The notes below the pieces were generated by a model. The model was not told where the DNA came from and ran no database searches. It saw only the letters and a program-made list of their open reading frames with translations. Shown here one piece after another: positions 10,275 to 20,885 of a stretch of 47,303 bases of DNA. Positions within the stretch are counted from its first letter, which is position 1. Each line of letters begins with the position of its first letter. Origin of the DNA: JBBILU01 sp037444775. GTDB lineage: Bacteria; Patescibacteriota; Gracilibacteria; BD1-5; UBA6164. The position numbers were made by a program, and so were the translations under genes. The stretch lies in NCBI GenBank assembly GCA_037444775.1, contig JBBILU010000008.1, positions 1-47,303 of the forward strand, read 5' to 3'.

Positions 10275-11390
10275 ATGAAACATAACATAGATGAATATAA
10301 AAGTTTTTCTGTTAAATTAGTGATTTTTGCACTATTTATTTTTATATTATTTTTTCTATATTCTATATTGTCCGTTATAAAAATACTTTTTTTCAGTATT
10401 TTTTTATCAATTCTTATTTCACCATTTATAAAAAAAATGAAGAGATTTAAAATCCCTGATTTTTTGTGAATTATTATAGTATATATTTTTATACTTTTTT
10501 TCATAATTCTATTTTTTATTTCTATATTACCGATTTTAATAAAGCAGTCTGTATCATTTATTGAATTTTTATCTTTGCATATTTGAACATTACAAAATCA
10601 ATACAAAGAATCTTGATTAGCTTGATTTGGTTTTTCATGATATACTTTGACTTATTTGGAAAATTTTTTATCTGGAATAGATTTTAATTTTATTTTTTCT
10701 ACTTTAAAAGACAATTTTTCATCTATTAGTCAATTTCTTGTAAAAAATTTATCTACTCTAGCTTATAATTGAACAAGTTTTATTGCTTCTTTTTGAATGT
10801 GAATATTTACTTTTTTTACAACTTTGATTTTCACTTTTTTTATATTATTAGAGAGAGAAGATATAAAAAAATTCTTTTTTGAAATTTTGCCTAATAAATT
10901 ATCTAATTATTTAGCAAAAAAAGAACCTTTTGTAGTTAACAGTCTTTACGAATGGTTAAAATGACAAATGCTTCTTGGAATTAGTATGTTTTTTATTGTA
11001 TTTATATCTTTAAATATATTGAAACTATTCTGAATTCATTTAGAAAATACTTTTACTTTAGCTCTTATAGCTTGACTTATGGAATTTGTTCCTTATTTAT
11101 GACCAATAATAGCTTTAATTCCAGCTATTGCTATAGCTGCCTGAGTTTCTTGGAATGCAGTTATTGTTGTTTTTATTTTGTATATTGTAATTCAACAAAT
11201 AGAAAATAATTTTTTGGTTCCATATATAATGTGAAAAACTTTAAATCTTTCTCCTTTTTTAGTTTTGTTAATTATGATTATTTGAGCAAGTGTTGCTTGA
11301 ATAATTTGAATAATAATCGCAATTCCTATTGCTGCAATTTCACAAATTTTTGTAAAAGATTATTTAGAATACAAAAAGAAAAAAGGTTAA
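10275..11390 (+). CDS. AI-2E family transporter / permease
   Basis: 371 aa with the usual topology of the family: N-terminal membrane pair, a long amphipathic region, then five to six membrane helices. Diagnostic C-terminal segments are seen: IAGLMEFVPYLGPIIALIPA, QIENNFLVPYIMGK and LNLSPFLVLL, followed by a Gly-rich helix. Members export diverse small molecules, rarely the autoinducer itself. ATG at 10275 is chosen; an in-frame TTG at 10215 would add 20 hydrophobic residues and cannot be excluded. Upstream 287 bp hold only promoter-like sequence. Confidence 0.9.
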
Positions 11391-11430
11391 TCTTTCAAGA
11401 ATAATCATTAAAAAAAATTTTTATAATATA

Positions 11431-11464
11431 AAAAAAGCAACTAATTAAAAAAAGTTGCTTTTTC
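11431..11464. terminator. Bidirectional terminator
   Basis: Stem aaaaaagcaact/agttgcttttt with a 10-nt loop, A and T runs on the flanks. Serves the AI-2E gene (+) and the DUF2442 gene (-), whose TAG stop (11441-11443) lies in the hairpin. Confidence 0.85.
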
Positions 11465-11692
11465 ATATATAACATTTGGGCAAAAATCAGCTCATGTTTC
11501 CCAAACTAATGTATCATCTTCTACTTTAAATAATTTAAAAGTTTCTTTATTTTTCAGAGGTCAAAATATAAAACTCTTAGAATTTTTTATATAAGGTTCT
11601 ACATCAAAGACTTTTTCAATTTGATTTTCAAAAGTTATTTTTATTTTGTAAGAATCTCATATTTGTTCAGCTTTTGTTACTTTGTGAATCAT
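11441..11692 (-). CDS. DUF2442 protein
   Basis: 83 aa. The ITFENQIEKVFDVEPYI segment and the LVWETGADFCPNVIYE ending are typical of DUF2442, a small domain that binds DNA or partners DUF4160. It follows the DUF4160 gene by 8 bp on the same strand, a pairing commonly seen and suspected to be a toxin-antitoxin-like unit. Function unproven. The stop lies in the shared terminator. Confidence 0.85.
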
Positions 11693-11700
11693 AGTATTAA

Positions 11701-11967
11701 TTAATTAATTAATGGTAAAATAGGTTTTAAAGGTTTTTCCTGTTTAGATAATTCCCAGTTTTGAATTAATTCTTTTGAATAGAGTTCTGCCCAAGATAAT
11801 ACTAATTTTTCAACTTTCTTTGGTAAACTTCATTCTATAACTTTAATTGGATTTATTCATACAAAACACTGATATTCATTATATTTTACATGAAAATGAG
11901 GAGGATTATGGTCTCAATAATACATATTTACTTTGATTCAAAAAAACTCACTTATTCTTGGATTCAT
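11701..11967 (-). CDS. DUF4160 protein
   Basis: 88 aa. The pattern RISEFFGIKVNMYYGDHN followed directly by PPHFHV is the hallmark of DUF4160 (normally IxMYxxDHxPPHFHV). Glycines there are TGA. First gene of a two-gene minus-strand unit with DUF2442. Divergent from pcrA with an 80-bp AT-rich spacer that must hold both promoters. Confidence 0.88.
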
Positions 11968-11990
11968 ATTATTTTTCTAAAAATATAAAA

Positions 11991-12018
11991 TTGCAATATA
12001 AAAATTTTTTTATATTAT
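11991..12018 (+). promoter_or_regulatory. Putative promoter of pcrA
   Basis: TTGCAA, 16-bp spacer, TATTAT, 29 bp before the pcrA ATG. Same 16-bp spacing as the other promoters proposed here. Confidence 0.5.
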
Positions 12019-12047
12019 GAATTATATTTATAATATAAAAAAAGCAA

Positions 12048-14303
12048 ATGCAATTAAATGAAAAACAAGAAGAAGCAAAAAATCATATTGATTGACCAAT
12101 GCTCATTATTGCTTGAGCTTGAAGCTGAAAAACAGCAACAGTTACAAAAAGAGTAGAATTTATGATTAAAGAAAATTCTATTCCTGCAAATAATATTTTG
12201 TGTGTAACTTTTACAAATAAAGCAGCTCGTGAAATGAGAGAAAGAATTTGTAAAACATTAAATATTACAATTAAAAATAATAATTATTACAAAGATTATA
12301 GACTCCCATTAATTGGAACTTTTCATGCTATTTGAGTTTTATTTTTGAAAGAAGTTTTAGCTTGAAATTTCGCATTTGAAGTTTCTGAGAAAATTAATTT
12401 GAAAAAAGATTTTGTGATTTATGATGAAAGTGATAAATTAGCAGTTTTGAGAAATATTATTAAAGAAGAATTAAAACTTGATGAAAAAAGTTTTCCAGCA
12501 AGACAAATAGCTTTTTTTATTAGCAATGCAAAAAATTCTTTAATTACACCAAAAGCTTATGAAAATTATATAGATTCAAAAATTAAAGAAGTTGTTAGCA
12601 AAGTTTATTATAAATATGAACAAAAATTATGACAAAATAATGCAATTGATTTTGATGATATTTTGGTGAAAACTTTAAATATTTTACAAATTCCTCAAAT
12701 TCTTGAATTTTATCAAGAAAAGTTCAAATATATAATGGTTGATGAATATCAAGATACAAATGCTCCACAATATGAAATTATAAAAATTCTTGCTTCAAAA
12801 TACAGAAATTTAGCAGTAGTTTGAGACGATTGGCAATCAATTTATTCTTTTCGTTGAGCTGATATGAAAAATATTCTTAATTTCAAAAAAGATTATCCAG
12901 AAGCAAAAATTGTGAAATTAGAACAAAATTATCGTTCAACAAAAACAATAGTTTTGGCTGCAAATGAAGTAGTAAAACACAATTCAAATTGAATGAAAAA
13001 AGAGCTTTGGACAGATAATGTAGAGTGAAATAAAATAATTTATTTAGAAAATATTGATGATAGATCAGAAAGTAAAAATGTTGTAAATATTATAAAAGAA
13101 AAAAAAGAAAATTATTCGGATAATTTAATTCTTTATCGTACAAATTGACAATCTCGTTTGATAGAGGAAGCTTTGCTTAGAGAATGAATTCCTTATAGAG
13201 TTATTTGAGGGCTGAAATTTTATGACAGAAAAGAAATAAAGGATATTTTGTCTTATTTAAAAGTTATTCATAATAACTCAGATTTAATTTCTACAAAAAG
13301 AATAATTAATGTACCAACTCGTAAAATTTGAGATAGAAGTATAGAAATAATGGATAATTACAGAGAAAATTTTAATTTAACATATTTTCAGATTATAGAA
13401 AATATTGAAGATGTTGAAGAATTGAAACCTCAAGCTAGAAAATGATTATTAGAATTTTATGAGATTATAAAAAAACTCTATTTAGCAAGTAAAGAATTGA
13501 CGGTTTCAGCATTGATAAAAGAAATTGTTGCTATAACAAATTATGAAGAATATTTGAAACAAGAGTTTTCAAAAGATGAATTTGATGCAAAACTTGATAA
13601 TATCAAAGAACTTGAAAATGTTGCAAGTGAATTTAATTGAATGGAACCAAGAGAATCTTTGAGTCAATTTCTTGATGAAGTTGCTTTGATTACTGATTTG
13701 GATAGACCTCACCCCGACCCTCTCCTTGAAGGAGAGGGAGAAAAGGAAGATTTATGATTTGTAACTTTGATGACAGTTCATACAAGTAAATGACTTGAAC
13801 AAAAAAGAGTTTTTATTCTTGGACTTGAAGATTGACTTTTTCCTCATTCTAGAAGCTTGGTTGATCCAAGTCAAATGGAAGAAGAAAGAAGATTAATGTA
13901 TGTTGCTATGACAAGAGCAAGAGAAGAACTTTATATTTCAAGAGCCAAGGAAAGATTTAATTTTGGGGATTATGTTAGAAATCCAGAATCTAGATTTATA
14001 AAAGAAATTCCAAAAGAATTTATAGAGAATTATGAATTTCCTAGTTCTAACATTTATTTTTGAGCAGAAACAAGATTTAATAATTTTGAACTAGAAAATG
14101 AATTTAAAAACAGAACAATAACAGTTAAGCCAAAAATATCTAATAATATTTCAGAATTTTCTAAATGAGATAGAGTTTCTCATCATAAATTTTGAACTTG
14201 AATAATTACAAGTTTGAATTGAGAATTAGCTGAAATTGCTTTTTCGGGGAAGGGAATTGTTAAAATGAATATAAAAATTGCTCCAGTTAAAAAAGTAGTT
14301 TAA
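12048..14303 (+). CDS. pcrA: PcrA/UvrD superfamily 1A DNA helicase
   Basis: 751 aa 3'-5' DNA helicase for repair and replication restart. Seen: Q-motif LNEKQEEA, Walker A GAGSGKT (23-29), FTNKAAREM, TFHA, Walker B DEYQDT from Asp232, GDDWQSIYSFRGA, QNYRST, motif V TVHTSKGLEQ from Thr576, and VAMTRAREELYIS. The C-terminus ends with a small beta domain typical of PcrA. Length is normal. Odd: a family A palindromic element encodes PHPDPLLEGEGE at about residues 554-565, ten residues before motif V. Most conserved glycines are TGA. Confidence 0.95.
13707..13742 (+). repeat. Family A palindromic element inside pcrA
   Basis: Perfect 9-10-bp stem ccctctcctt/aaggagaggg around ga (13718-13738), preceded by cctcaccccga. 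Read in frame as PHPDPLLEGEGE. Confidence 0.92.
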
Positions 14304-14381
14304 AGTTTTGACTTCTTGTTATATTTTTTTATTATAAAAAACGAGAATAATTCTCATAGTTTAATTTTTAATAATATTATT

Positions 14382-14735
14382 ATGGAAAAATTATATAAGA
14401 AAGCTTTGAAAGCATATTTAGAAATGTTAGAAATTCACATAGATACAAAAACTACAGACGTAGTTTTTCACGAAACTACTTCAAATCTTTATGAGAAATT
14501 GTTTGAAGTTGCTCATTTGATTTGAGAAAAACATGTAGATTTAGGATGAAATCTTAGAGAAGATTCTTTAGTTGAAAAGAAGAAAAGAGCTAATGAAATT
14601 ATAAAAAATTTGATAAAAGATATTGAAAATTACAAAGAAAATCACAAAATTACTTTATGAACTGAAGATTTGCTTGCTTCAATTGCAAATGATTTAGAAA
14701 ATATTGAGTGAACTTCAAGAGGTTTTACAAAATAA
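14382..14735 (+). CDS. Small helical protein, ferritin/Dps- or DUF5856-like
   Basis: 117 aa, all-helical by composition: MEKLYKKALKAYLEML, then HETTSNLYEKLFEVAHLIGEKH, then a charged helix and LGTEDLLASIANDLE near the C-terminus. The layout of His and Glu residues across helices recalls small Dps- or DUF5856-type proteins, but metal ligands cannot be assigned with confidence. Preceded by a possible promoter (TTGACT at 14308-14313) and followed by a terminator, so it may be its own unit. Confidence 0.5.
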
Positions 14736-14798
14736 AAAAAATAAAAATTGCCTATTAAAATAACATAAATAGCTATATTTTTTATAGTAAAAAACTAG

Positions 14799-14840
14799 AC
14801 ATTTTGATTGAAAAAAATATAATCAAAATGTTTTATTTTT
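14799..14840 (+). terminator. Terminator ahead of tpiA
   Basis: Perfect 11-bp stem acattttgatt/aatcaaaatgt with an 11-nt loop, then a T-rich tail. Ends the preceding 117-aa gene. Confidence 0.8.
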
Positions 14841-14858
14841 TAACTTTTATACAAAACT

Positions 14859-15587
14859 ATGAAAATTCTTATTTGAGCTAATTTTAAAATGAATAAAACA
14901 ACAGCTGAATTAAAAGATTATTTAGCCTATTTTAAAAATGTGTATTCTTGTTTTGTGAATGTAGATTTGATGATTGCTCCTGTTACTACGGGACTTTGAA
15001 TTGCCTCTGAAATTCTTGAGAATTCTTGTATACATCTTTGAGCTCAAAATATGTATTTTGAAGAAAGTTGAGCATATACTTGAGAAGTCTCAGCACTTAT
15101 GCTTGAAGAAATTTGATGTAAATATGTTATTATTTGACATTCTGAAAGAAGACAATACTTCTTAGAAGATAATTTTATAGTAAATAAAAAAGTGAAAAAA
15201 GCTTTGGAACACAATATTAGACCAATAGTATGTATTTGAGAAAATCTAAAACAAAAAGAATTGTGACTCACAAAAGAAGTTTTGAAAATTCAATTGCTTG
15301 AATGACTTGAATGAGTAGATTTTGAGAAAGTTGATATTGCCTATGAACCAGTTTGGGCAATTTGAACTGGAAAGTCGGCAACGAGTTACTATGTAGAAGA
15401 AATTCATACTTTCTTAAGGAGTTTCGCAAATAATGAACAGACAAGAATTATTTATTGATGAAGTGTAAATGAACAAAATGCATCTGAACTTATTTCAAAA
15501 AATAATGTAAATGGTTTTCTTATCTGAACTGCAAGTTTAGAAGCAAACAAATTTTTAAAAATTATTGAAGAAAGTAGTAAAAATTAG
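14859..15587 (+). CDS. tpiA: Triose-phosphate isomerase
   Basis: 242 aa TIM-barrel enzyme interconverting dihydroxyacetone phosphate and glyceraldehyde 3-phosphate. All catalytic landmarks are seen: GANFKMNK (Asn8, Lys10), IIGHSERR (catalytic His), AYEPVWAIGTGKSA (catalytic Glu plus the mobile loop) and YGGSVN for phosphate binding. Both glycines of YGGS and the one in IIGHS are TGA, which is direct evidence for the recoding. Slightly shorter than the usual 250 aa. It is the only glycolytic gene in the window. Confidence 0.97.
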
Positions 15588-15658
15588 TTCTGTAGAGATG
15601 TTTCTCTGAAATATTTTGAAATAAAATATATTAATTAAAAATCCCTAACCAAAAAACT

Positions 15659-17023
15659 ATGTCAGCAAAAACTATAAATCCAACAACAGAAGAACTTCTT
15701 TTTGAAATTCCTTATATGAGTGAAAAAGAAGTTGAAGAAAAAATTGAAACTTCCAATAAAGCTTTCCAAATTTGGAAAAATATGAGCTTTGAGCAAAGAG
15801 GAGAATGTATGAAAAATTTGGTAAAAATTATGAGTGAAAAAAGAGAAGAATTAGCAAAATTAAACACTATTGAAATGGGAATGCTCTACTTAGATGCTCT
15901 GTGAGATATTTCAAAATCTATGCAAAATGTTATGTATTTTGTAGAAAAATCATCTATACTTTTAGCAGAAAAACTTTTTGAAGAAGGATGAATAAAAGGA
16001 AAAATTGTATACGAACCGATGGGAATACTCTATTGTGTTGCTCCTTGGAATTATCCATTTAATCAAGTTTTTAGAAGCACTATCCCAAATTTAATGGCTT
16101 GAAATTGTGTTTTGGTAAAACATGCTTCAAATGTTCCACAAGTTGCCATAGCATTACAAAATTTATTTTTGGAAGCTGGTTTTCCTGAGTGAGTGTATAC
16201 CAATTTATTTATTCCAACACATTTTTCTGAAAAAGTTATTTCTCACAAATATGTTGTATGAACTACTATAACTGGTTGAGATAAGGCTGGAAGAACTATT
16301 TGAGAATTAGCTTGAAAAAATCTAAAACCTTCTATTTTGGAACTTGGAGGAAATGATGCTTTTGTAGCCTTGGAAACAAAAGATATCGATAAAATGATTT
16401 CTTTTGCTTTGTCTGCTAGACTTTCTAACTGCTGACAAAAGTGCAATTCTTCAAAAAGATTTATAGTGCTTGAAAGTATTTATGATGAATTTGTGAAAAA
16501 ATTTGCTTTGTGAATGGAAAAAATGAAAGTTTGAGATCCTATGAATACAGAAACAAAAATTTGACCTTTAGCAAAAAAAGAATCTTTAGAACAAATAGAA
16601 AATATGATTGCAAAATCAGTTGAATTATGAGCAAAAATTGCTACTTGATGAAAAAGAATTCAAGGGAAAGGATATTTCTTTGAACCAACAGTGATTTATG
16701 ATGTTGTTAGTTGAATGCCAGTTTTTGATGAGGAAGTTTTTGGCCCAGTTGCATCAGTTTGTAAAGCTTCTAATCTTGAAGAAGCAGTAACAATTATCAA
16801 TAATTCTAAATTTTGACTTGGATGTTCTATATTTTGAGATAATAAAGTAGATTTAGAATATGTAGCTTCAAAAGTAGAAGTTTCTAATGTTTGAATCAAT
16901 AAAATAGTAACTAGTTATGCTTTTTTACCTTATGGATGAATAAAAAATTCTGGATATGGAAAAGAGCTTTGAGAAAGGTGAATTAAAACTTTTTGTAATG
17001 AAAAAGTTATAGTTATGTGATAA
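15659..17023 (+). CDS. NAD(P)-dependent aldehyde dehydrogenase (succinate-semialdehyde type)
   Basis: 454 aa. Seen: cofactor-binding VAPWNYPFNQ, the general base Glu228 in LELGGND, and nucleophile Cys262 in CGQKC. The C-terminal segment FLPYGGIKNSGYGKELG is close to short GabD/Sad-type succinate-semialdehyde dehydrogenases, which are also about 455 aa. The exact substrate cannot be read from sequence. Ends ATG-TGA-TAA, so Gly is the last residue. A palindromic element follows directly. Confidence 0.92.
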
Positions 17024-17062
17024 ACCACCCCCAGCTCCCTCCTTCTTAAGGAAGGGGGTATA
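17024..17062 (+). repeat. Family A palindromic element, intergenic
   Basis: ccacccccagctccctccttcttaaggaagggggta: stem ccttcttaaggaagg with GC-rich arms, immediately after the aldehyde dehydrogenase stop. Could also serve as a transcript-end hairpin. Confidence 0.8.
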
Positions 17063-17083
17063 CTAAAATATAACTCTCATTTT

Positions 17084-17689
17084 ATGGAACTAATAATTTA
17101 TTTTTTGTTTTTACTATATTTATTTTTGCCAACTTTTGTGGCAAATGCTGTTCCTGTTTTAATTAAAAATATTCCTTTTATAAAAGACTTTAAAAAGCCA
17201 ATTTGTGAAAAACATCTTTGAAAAAATAAAACTTGGAGAGGTTTGATTTCTGGAATATTTTTTGCTATTTTAGTTGCTTTTTTGCAGTTTAAATTTACTA
17301 ATATTTTAGATTTTAACGATAATTTTACTTGCCCAGAATGTGTTTATACAACTTTTAAAATTTCATATTTATTTAATTTTTCTCATCAATATTATGAGAT
17401 AATTTCTAGTTTATATTTAGCCATTTTGTTTTGATTTCTTCAATGATTTTGAGCTTTATTTTGAGATGCCTTTAAAAGTTTTTTCAAAAGAAAAATTTGA
17501 ATTAAATCTGGAGAACCTTGGCCTTTTTTTGATTGAATTGATTATATTGTTTGAAGTTTAATTTTTTGCTGTTTCATATTTTTACCAACTTTTGCTTGAA
17601 TAATTTTTCTTGTTTTATTTTCTCCAATTGCTTCTTTAATTGCCAATGTTTTTTCTTATTTTATGTGATGGAAAGAGGTTTGGCGGTAG
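17084..17689 (+). CDS. carS: CDP-archaeol synthase (CarS)-like integral membrane protein
   Basis: 201 aa, about five membrane helices. Seen: ANAVPVLIK near the N-terminus, then HLGKNKTWRGLISG, FGFLQGFGALFGDAFKSFFKR and KSGEPWPFFDGIDYIVGSL. These are the conserved loops of PF01864 (CTP transfer to the lipid, CdsA-like chemistry). The protein ends KEVW-CGG-stop, where homologues tend to end in Trp, supporting CGG=Trp. First gene of the lipid block, followed by pgpA and a CDP-alcohol phosphatidyltransferase; it probably makes the activated lipid nucleotide they need. Confidence 0.85.
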
Positions 17690-17734
17690 AAAAATAAAAA
17701 CCTTTTTTACCAAATGTCCATATAAAGTATATGT

Positions 17735-17768
17735 AGAGATATTTGGCAAAAACATCTCTTTTTTTTAA
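17735..17768 (+). terminator. Possible weak terminator
   Basis: Six-bp stem agagat/atctct with a 13-nt loop followed by T8, between carS and pgpA. May only attenuate. Confidence 0.35.
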
Positions 17769-17783
17769 AATTAAAAACTCTAT

Positions 17784-18248
17784 ATGAATTTTCTTCAAAC
17801 ACTTTTTCTTACAGTATTTTTTTCTTGAAAACTAAAACCTGCTCCTTGAACTTGGGGAAGCATAGCTTCTTTTTTGATAGCTTTAGTAATATTTTTTTTA
17901 TTTTGAAGATTTATTTTTTTGGTTTTACTTCTTTTAATAACAATAATCTCAATTCCCATAATAAATAATTATGAGAAAAAAACTTGAAAACATGATAATA
18001 GTGAGATTGTTATTGATGAACTTGTTTGAGTGTTTTTGACTATTTTGATTATAAGTTTTTTTACTGTTAATATTTGATTTTTGTTAGCCTGACTTATTTT
18101 TTTTAGAATTTTTGATATTTGGAAACCTTCTTTAATTTGAATAGTTGATAAAAAAGTGAAATGGTGACTTTGAGTTATGCTTGATGATATTTTAGCTTGA
18201 ATATTTGCTTGAATGATTGTTATTTGAATATTTTTATTGTTTAAGTAG
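17784..18248 (+). CDS. pgpA: Phosphatidylglycerophosphatase A
   Basis: 154 aa, four membrane segments. The family motif KLKPAPGTWGS near the N-terminus and the DELVGVFLT and FRIFDIWKPSLIG segments with conserved Asp are all present. It dephosphorylates phosphatidylglycerol phosphate. Sits between carS and a CDP-alcohol phosphatidyltransferase, making a complete activation, headgroup transfer and dephosphorylation set. Its last seven codons, including the stop, are the first copy of a 21-bp tandem repeat. Confidence 0.93.
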
Positions 18249-18269
18249 ATATTTTTATTGTTTAAGTAG
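18228..18269. repeat. 2 x 21-bp tandem repeat across the pgpA stop
   Basis: atatttttattgtttaagta(g) is present twice exactly (18228-18248 and 18249-18269), followed by a partial third copy atatttttat that supplies the A and T of the next gene's ATG (18278). Confidence 0.95.
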
Positions 18270-18277
18270 ATATTTTT

Positions 18278-18904
18278 ATGAAACTTATTGTAGAAATTAT
18301 TTTTTATATTTTGATTGTTTTTTGAACTTTAGAGGCCACAAAGTATGTAGTAAATAACAAAAAAGAATTTGTTAGAAAATGCAAATTATTACATCCAAAT
18401 TCTATAAGTATTTTAAGAATTCCAATTTCAGTTTTGTGAATTTACCTTTTTGCTATTTGACACGATTTTTTTTGAATTGCATTATTTGTTTTTGCTTCTA
18501 TTACAGATGCAAGTGATTGAATTATTGCTAGAAAATGCTGACTTGCAACAGAACTTGGAAAAAGTCTTGATCCACTTTCTGACAAAATAGTATATTTTGT
18601 GCCTCTTATTTATTTTGCTTTTTTGTGAAAAATATCTTTTTATCTAGTAGCTACTTTTTTGATTATAGACACTTTTTGACAGTTTAGCAGAATTATTTTA
18701 AAAAAGTTACAACTTGAAACAAAAGCAAATTCTTACTGAAAATTTAAAACTGCTTTTGTTTTCATTCTAATATTTTATTTAATGACTTTTGAAAAAACTT
18801 TCCCTAATTTTTTTCCTGATTTTTTAAATAATATTTTAATGATTTTAGTAATAATTTTTGCTATTTTATCAATAATTTTTAAATTTATTCCATGAAAAAA
18901 ATAA
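18278..18904 (+). CDS. CDP-alcohol phosphatidyltransferase (PgsA-like)
   Basis: 208 aa membrane enzyme. The signature D-G-x2-A-R-x8-G-x3-D-x3-D is perfect: Asp80, Gly81, Ala84, Arg85, Gly94, Asp98, Asp102, with Asp77 upstream. Gly81 is TGA. These Asp residues bind metal and the CDP-lipid. Given pgpA next door, phosphatidylglycerophosphate synthesis is the likely reaction, but other alcohols are possible. Overlaps the following gene by 13 bp. Confidence 0.92.
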
Positions 18905-20802
18905 TTTTACTTTTATTCTTTTTTTTCTTATTTATTTCAAATACTTTTGCTGAAGAAAAGATTTTTTTAGTTGACTCAATTTCTCCTTTTTTTAATGAAA
19001 ATGAAAAAATTGATCATTATTCTAATTTACCGTATTATCAACTTGATTTACCAAATTGAAAAGTCGATGAAAAACAATTAAATGAATCTATGATTCGTTT
19101 TGAAATTTATATTCAAAATATTAAAAAAGCTTGATATACCCACATTATTTTTGATGATTTAAATCATCTTTTGTTATTGAATAATCTTTGAATTTACAAA
19201 AATACAGATATAGAAAAAAGAAATAAAATTTATAGAAAAAACTTTGAGAAAATTATAGATATTTGCAAACAAAATTGAATCTGAATTTTTATTACTACTG
19301 ATTTACAGTTTTATACAAAAGAAATTCAAAATTATTTATGAAAAGAGAATTTTTCTTTTTCTAATAGTAATTTATTAACTCTAAATCAAGAAGCATTTAA
19401 AGATATTTTTGAAAGTTTTCCTTATATCAGCTGAATAATTACAAGAATTTGAGAATGAGGAGGGGCTTATGATTCTACTTATTACAAAAGCAAAATTATT
19501 TATGATTCCCCAGAAAAAGTAAATAATATTTTAAAAAATATTTTACCTATTTTTGAAAAATATAATAAAAAATTAATTTTTAGAACTTGGTCAATTTGAG
19601 TTTGAGAAATTTGAGATATTGTAGTAAATAAAAAAACTTATGAAAAAACTTTTTCTTGAATAAATTCAGCTAATCTGCTTGTTTCAATAAAATATACTCT
19701 TTGAGATTATTTTTGGTTTGATAAATTAAATCCTACAATTTGATATTGAAATTTAAAACAAATTGTGGAATTTGAAGTTAGAAGAGAATATGAATGATGA
19801 TGAGACTTTCCTAATTTTATTCTGGAAGATTATTTGAATTTGAAAAAAAATTTAGACAATTTTGACAATGTTGTTTGAATTTGGCATCGGGTTCAAACTT
19901 GATGATGGTGATATTGAAAAAATATTTTATTTAATTTTGGTTTTAATTTTTGGAATGAAATTAATTTTTATAATGTGAACTCTAGAAATACCTCTAAAAA
20001 CATTAATTTCTGAATTTATTCAAATAAATTAACAACTGAAGAAAAACAAATTATCTCTAAAATTCTAGTAAATTCTAGAAATCTTATAAAAAAAGGCTTT
20101 TATATTGATTCTTTTAGAAAGCAAGAATTTAAAATAAAGTGAATTTATATTCCGAGTTTGCTTTGGATTTGGTGGGATAGACCAACAAGCTCTGTTTTAA
20201 TTTTAAGTTTGATTTACTCTAGCATTGATAACAAAAATTTGGAGTTTTATAATTCTTTGGAAGCTGTAAAAATTTCAAAAGAAGAATTTGAAGAATTTGA
20301 AAAAGTTTATAACAAAAATTCTCTTTTATCTCAACAGATTCTGTATTCCCTAGAAAATAGATATAGAATTTTTGAAATCTTGCATTTATATAAAAATTCC
20401 TTTTTTGATTATTTTTCCTGAAGAGAAAAAAGTTGAAAAAAAGAAATTCTAATAAAAATAAATGAATATGAAGACTTTATCAAAGATAAGCCATATTTAC
20501 ACTTTGATTTTAGAGAAGTTACATATTTTTTAAACAAAAAAGAAATTATTTGAGAAAAATTTATTTTTTTATTTTTAGCAAAAACTTATTTAAATATTTT
20601 TAATCTGTTTTACTTTATAATATTTATTTTAGTTTTTAGTTTGTTTTTTTATTTTTTGAAAATTAAAAGATTCTATAAAATAATTTTTATTTTAACATTT
20701 TTATGATTATTTTCTATCTACTGTTATTTAATTTACAAAAATAATATTTTGCTTCCAAGTTATTTTAATGAAGCTGGAACTAGTTTGGAGGAGTTTATAT
20801 AA
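18892..20802 (+). CDS. Secreted, membrane-anchored glycoside hydrolase-like protein (GH67-like)
   Basis: 636 aa. N-terminal signal peptide (Lys-Lys then a hydrophobic run, NTFAEEK near residue 22). The middle has TIM-barrel-like segments: IIFDDLNHLL, FIITTDLQFY and RTWSIGVGEIGD. The stretch EFEVRREYEGGGDFPNF resembles GH67-type alpha-glucuronidase-like enzymes. The C-terminus has two membrane helices (about 560-615). The three glycines of EGGGD are TGATGATGA. A CGG codon lies in IWH-x-VQTGGWG. Starts inside the upstream phosphatidyltransferase gene (13-bp overlap), so it belongs to the lipid operon. Assignment moderate; catalytic acids not proven. Confidence 0.55.
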
Positions 20803-20885
20803 TAATTTCTAGATAATTATAACAATATTCTTTAAAAAAACTATGATTATACAAAATATTTTATATCCTAGAAAAATAAAAAAAA

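Noticed and set aside
12820..12860. PcrA GDDWQSIY with Trp in place of the common acidic or small residue as an inactivating change
   Set aside because: This position varies in UvrD-like helicases and the Trp is encoded by TGG; not evidence of loss.
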